Positions 63,007-64,000 of a stretch of 64,000 bases of DNA are shown piece by piece; position 1 is the stretch's first letter; every line of letters starts with the position of its first letter. Origin of the DNA: Nitratiruptor sp. GTDB lineage: Bacteria > Campylobacterota > Campylobacteria > Campylobacterales > Nitratiruptoraceae. The DNA is taken from NCBI GenBank assembly GCA_009659925.1, contig PUXW01000018.1:48064-112063 (forward strand), given 5' to 3'. A program made the translations under genes and the position numbers. The notes under the pieces were generated by a model. The model did not search any database, was not told where the DNA came from, and saw only the letters and a list, made by a program, of their open reading frames with translations.

Positions 63007-64000
63007 CGCACGGCCTTCAAATAGTTCAAGTAGGCGATTTGGGTGGAGAGTTGGGATCGCTTCTGGGCCAGCTGGGCTTGGACCCCTTTGGTCTTGGCGA
63101 CAGCCTGGAGGTAGTCATCGATAGTGGAGCGGCCATGCTCATACTTTAAAGCCTCAATCTCTTCGATGCGCCGCGCCAGATCGAGCTGGACTTTCAGGGC
63201 TGCCACTTCTTCCCTCAAAGAGGCGATTTGAAGCTTCGTCCCCTCGATCTTGGCTTGAAGGAGGGCCCTTTGGGCCTTAGCTTGGTGGATGGCCGCGGCC
63301 CGTTGGATCTTGGCCTCTTGAATGCGCTCCTGAGCATAGCCAAAATCCCAAAGGGTGTAGCGCATGCGTACCCCTCCCTGCCAGAGCCTTGCTCCTTCAC
63401 CTTTGGCGAAATTGCCAAGGTAGCTGGCTTCGAAGAAGAGGTGGGGATAGATAGCCGACTTGGCCTTCTGGACCTCCTTGGCCCTTTGGGCTAGATGGAG
63501 ATCGAGCTTTTGCAGGACAAGGGGTTTGCCCTGGATTTGCCGCTCTTCTTCTTGAGCCGGCTCGAAGCCATCTATCGAAGTGGCGGTGAGGGCGTGGAGT
63601 CGGGTCTTGACCTGTTCGATGCCATTGGAGACCTCCTCCAGCCGGGCACGTAGCTGGGCCAATTGGCTCTTGACCTTGAGGAGTTCCAACGGGGCCCGTT
63701 TGCCAAGGGCGATCTCCCTCTCCACCCGCTCCCTGAGGGTTTGGAGAGCTTGGAGGTGGGTTTGGAGGGCCTCTTTGTGCTGGTGGAGCCCAAGCCCCTG
63801 GTAGTAGAGGGATTTGATGGTGTAGATGAGCTCCTCCCGCTTGAGGGCATAGTCGATCTCTCCGGCCTTGACTGCTAGATGGGCGAGGGCGATGGCGTTT
63901 TGGTGGGCGAAGCCTTGAAAGAGGGGAAGTTGATAGCGTATCCCTGCCGAGAGGATCCCTTCGCTCGTCGTGATGTCGGGGGTGATGGGAGGGGCGAGGG
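63003..64000 (-). CDS. TolC-family outer-membrane efflux protein (5' end outside window)
   Basis: The minus-strand frame is open from 63003 to the window edge, so the N-terminus is missing; the GTG at 63725 is internal. Long helical heptads (LQTLRERVEREIALGKRAP, and ARRIEEIEALKYEHGRSTI) and the segment ALKYEHGRSTIDDYLQA are typical of TolC/OEP channels. It is the first visible gene of the efflux operon; the promoter lies outside the window. Confidence 0.9.
   Translation of the reverse strand, partial: LAPPITPDITTSEGILSAGIRYQLPLFQGFAHQNAIALAHLAVKAGEIDYALKREELIYTIKSLYYQGLGLHQHKEALQTHLQALQTLRERVEREIALGKRAPLELLKVKSQLAQLRARLEEVSNGIEQVKTRLHALTATSIDGFEPAQEEERQIQGKPLVLQKLDLHLAQRAKEVQKAKSAIYPHLFFEASYLGNFAKGEGARLWQGGVRMRYTLWDFGYAQERIQEAKIQRAAAIHQAKAQRALLQAKIEGTKLQIASLREEVAALKVQLDLARRIEEIEALKYEHGRSTIDDYLQAVAKTKGVQAQLAQKRSQLSTQIAYLNYLKAVR

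Overview
The window reads as a compact, GC-rich chromosome segment from a member of the Campylobacterota (the former Epsilonproteobacteria). Three gene orders, compared from memory with Campylobacter and Helicobacter genomes, support this: rpsB-tsf-orphan ABC ATPase-acidic protein-gmk-tatA-argS; rsfS/nadD-gap-pgk-tpiA-fabI; and uvrB-pseudopilins-priA-ispG. Lineage-typical genes also occur: an HP0268-like small nuclease, a NucT-like phospholipase D nuclease, a plasminogen-binding-domain protein and an MOMP-type porin. Most promoter candidates are TATAAT or TACAAT -10 boxes without a clear -35, as usual for this phylum. A sulfide:quinone oxidoreductase, two carbonic anhydrase types and polyphosphate kinase suggest a sulfur-oxidising autotroph. 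The G+C is high for the phylum by eye (not computed), so a Nitratifractor-, Sulfurovum- or Hydrogenimonas-like organism is plausible, but the genus cannot be fixed. No insertion sequence, prophage, CRISPR array or rRNA was seen. There is one tRNA gene, tRNA-Phe.

Layout. 1-8.3 kb: partial KamA-like radical SAM enzyme, translation genes, an ABC ATPase, a secreted nuclease, a Pro/Glu-rich protein with a receiver-like N-terminus, gmk, tatA, argS and rsfS. 8.2-12.6 kb: nadD facing the lower-glycolysis run gap-pgk-tpiA, then fabI. 12.6-18.9 kb: strongly promoted porin, a small secreted protein with an orphan permease, nusA, HP0268-like nuclease-miaB and an acyltransferase. 18.9-26.2 kb: PilN/PilO-like pair, tilS-rimO-diguanylate cyclase, tRNA-Phe and mraY-murD. 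26.3-29.6 kb: fabG-acpP-fabF-accA, a fatty-acid synthesis run. 29.6-35.5 kb: argJ-rpmB, rpe-trpF-exonuclease, a dicarboxylate/amino-acid symporter and a membrane-fused deformylase-like protein. 35.5-40.7 kb: a 59-codon gene, sqr, gamma-carbonic-anhydrase-like protein and ppk, divergent from a beta carbonic anhydrase. 40.6-50 kb: uvrB, three pseudopilin genes, priA, ispG, dnaB and comEC. 50-55.5 kb: YihY, GlcD-like oxidase, plasminogen-binding-domain protein, M23 peptidase and mgtE. 55.3-58.8 kb: an apparent four-gene unit of DUF2202/EF-hand protein, response regulator, histidine kinase and a CxxCH protein. 58.8-64 kb: a tripartite RND efflux operon whose outer-membrane gene runs off the window.

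The least ordinary parts are: (i) sqr followed by a 59-aa membrane-associated protein and a deformylase homologue that has lost every catalytic and metal ligand and gained a membrane domain; (ii) the DUF2202-two-component-CxxCH unit; (iii) a perfect 10-bp inverted repeat between divergent ppk and carbonic anhydrase genes; (iv) a pseudopilin whose cleavage site is degenerate; and (v) the frequency of convergent genes that overlap tail to tail (seven of nine pairs, up to 156 nt). No gap exceeds 300 bases. Start codons were re-chosen from Shine-Dalgarno spacing and family N-termini, and several genes use GTG or TTG.
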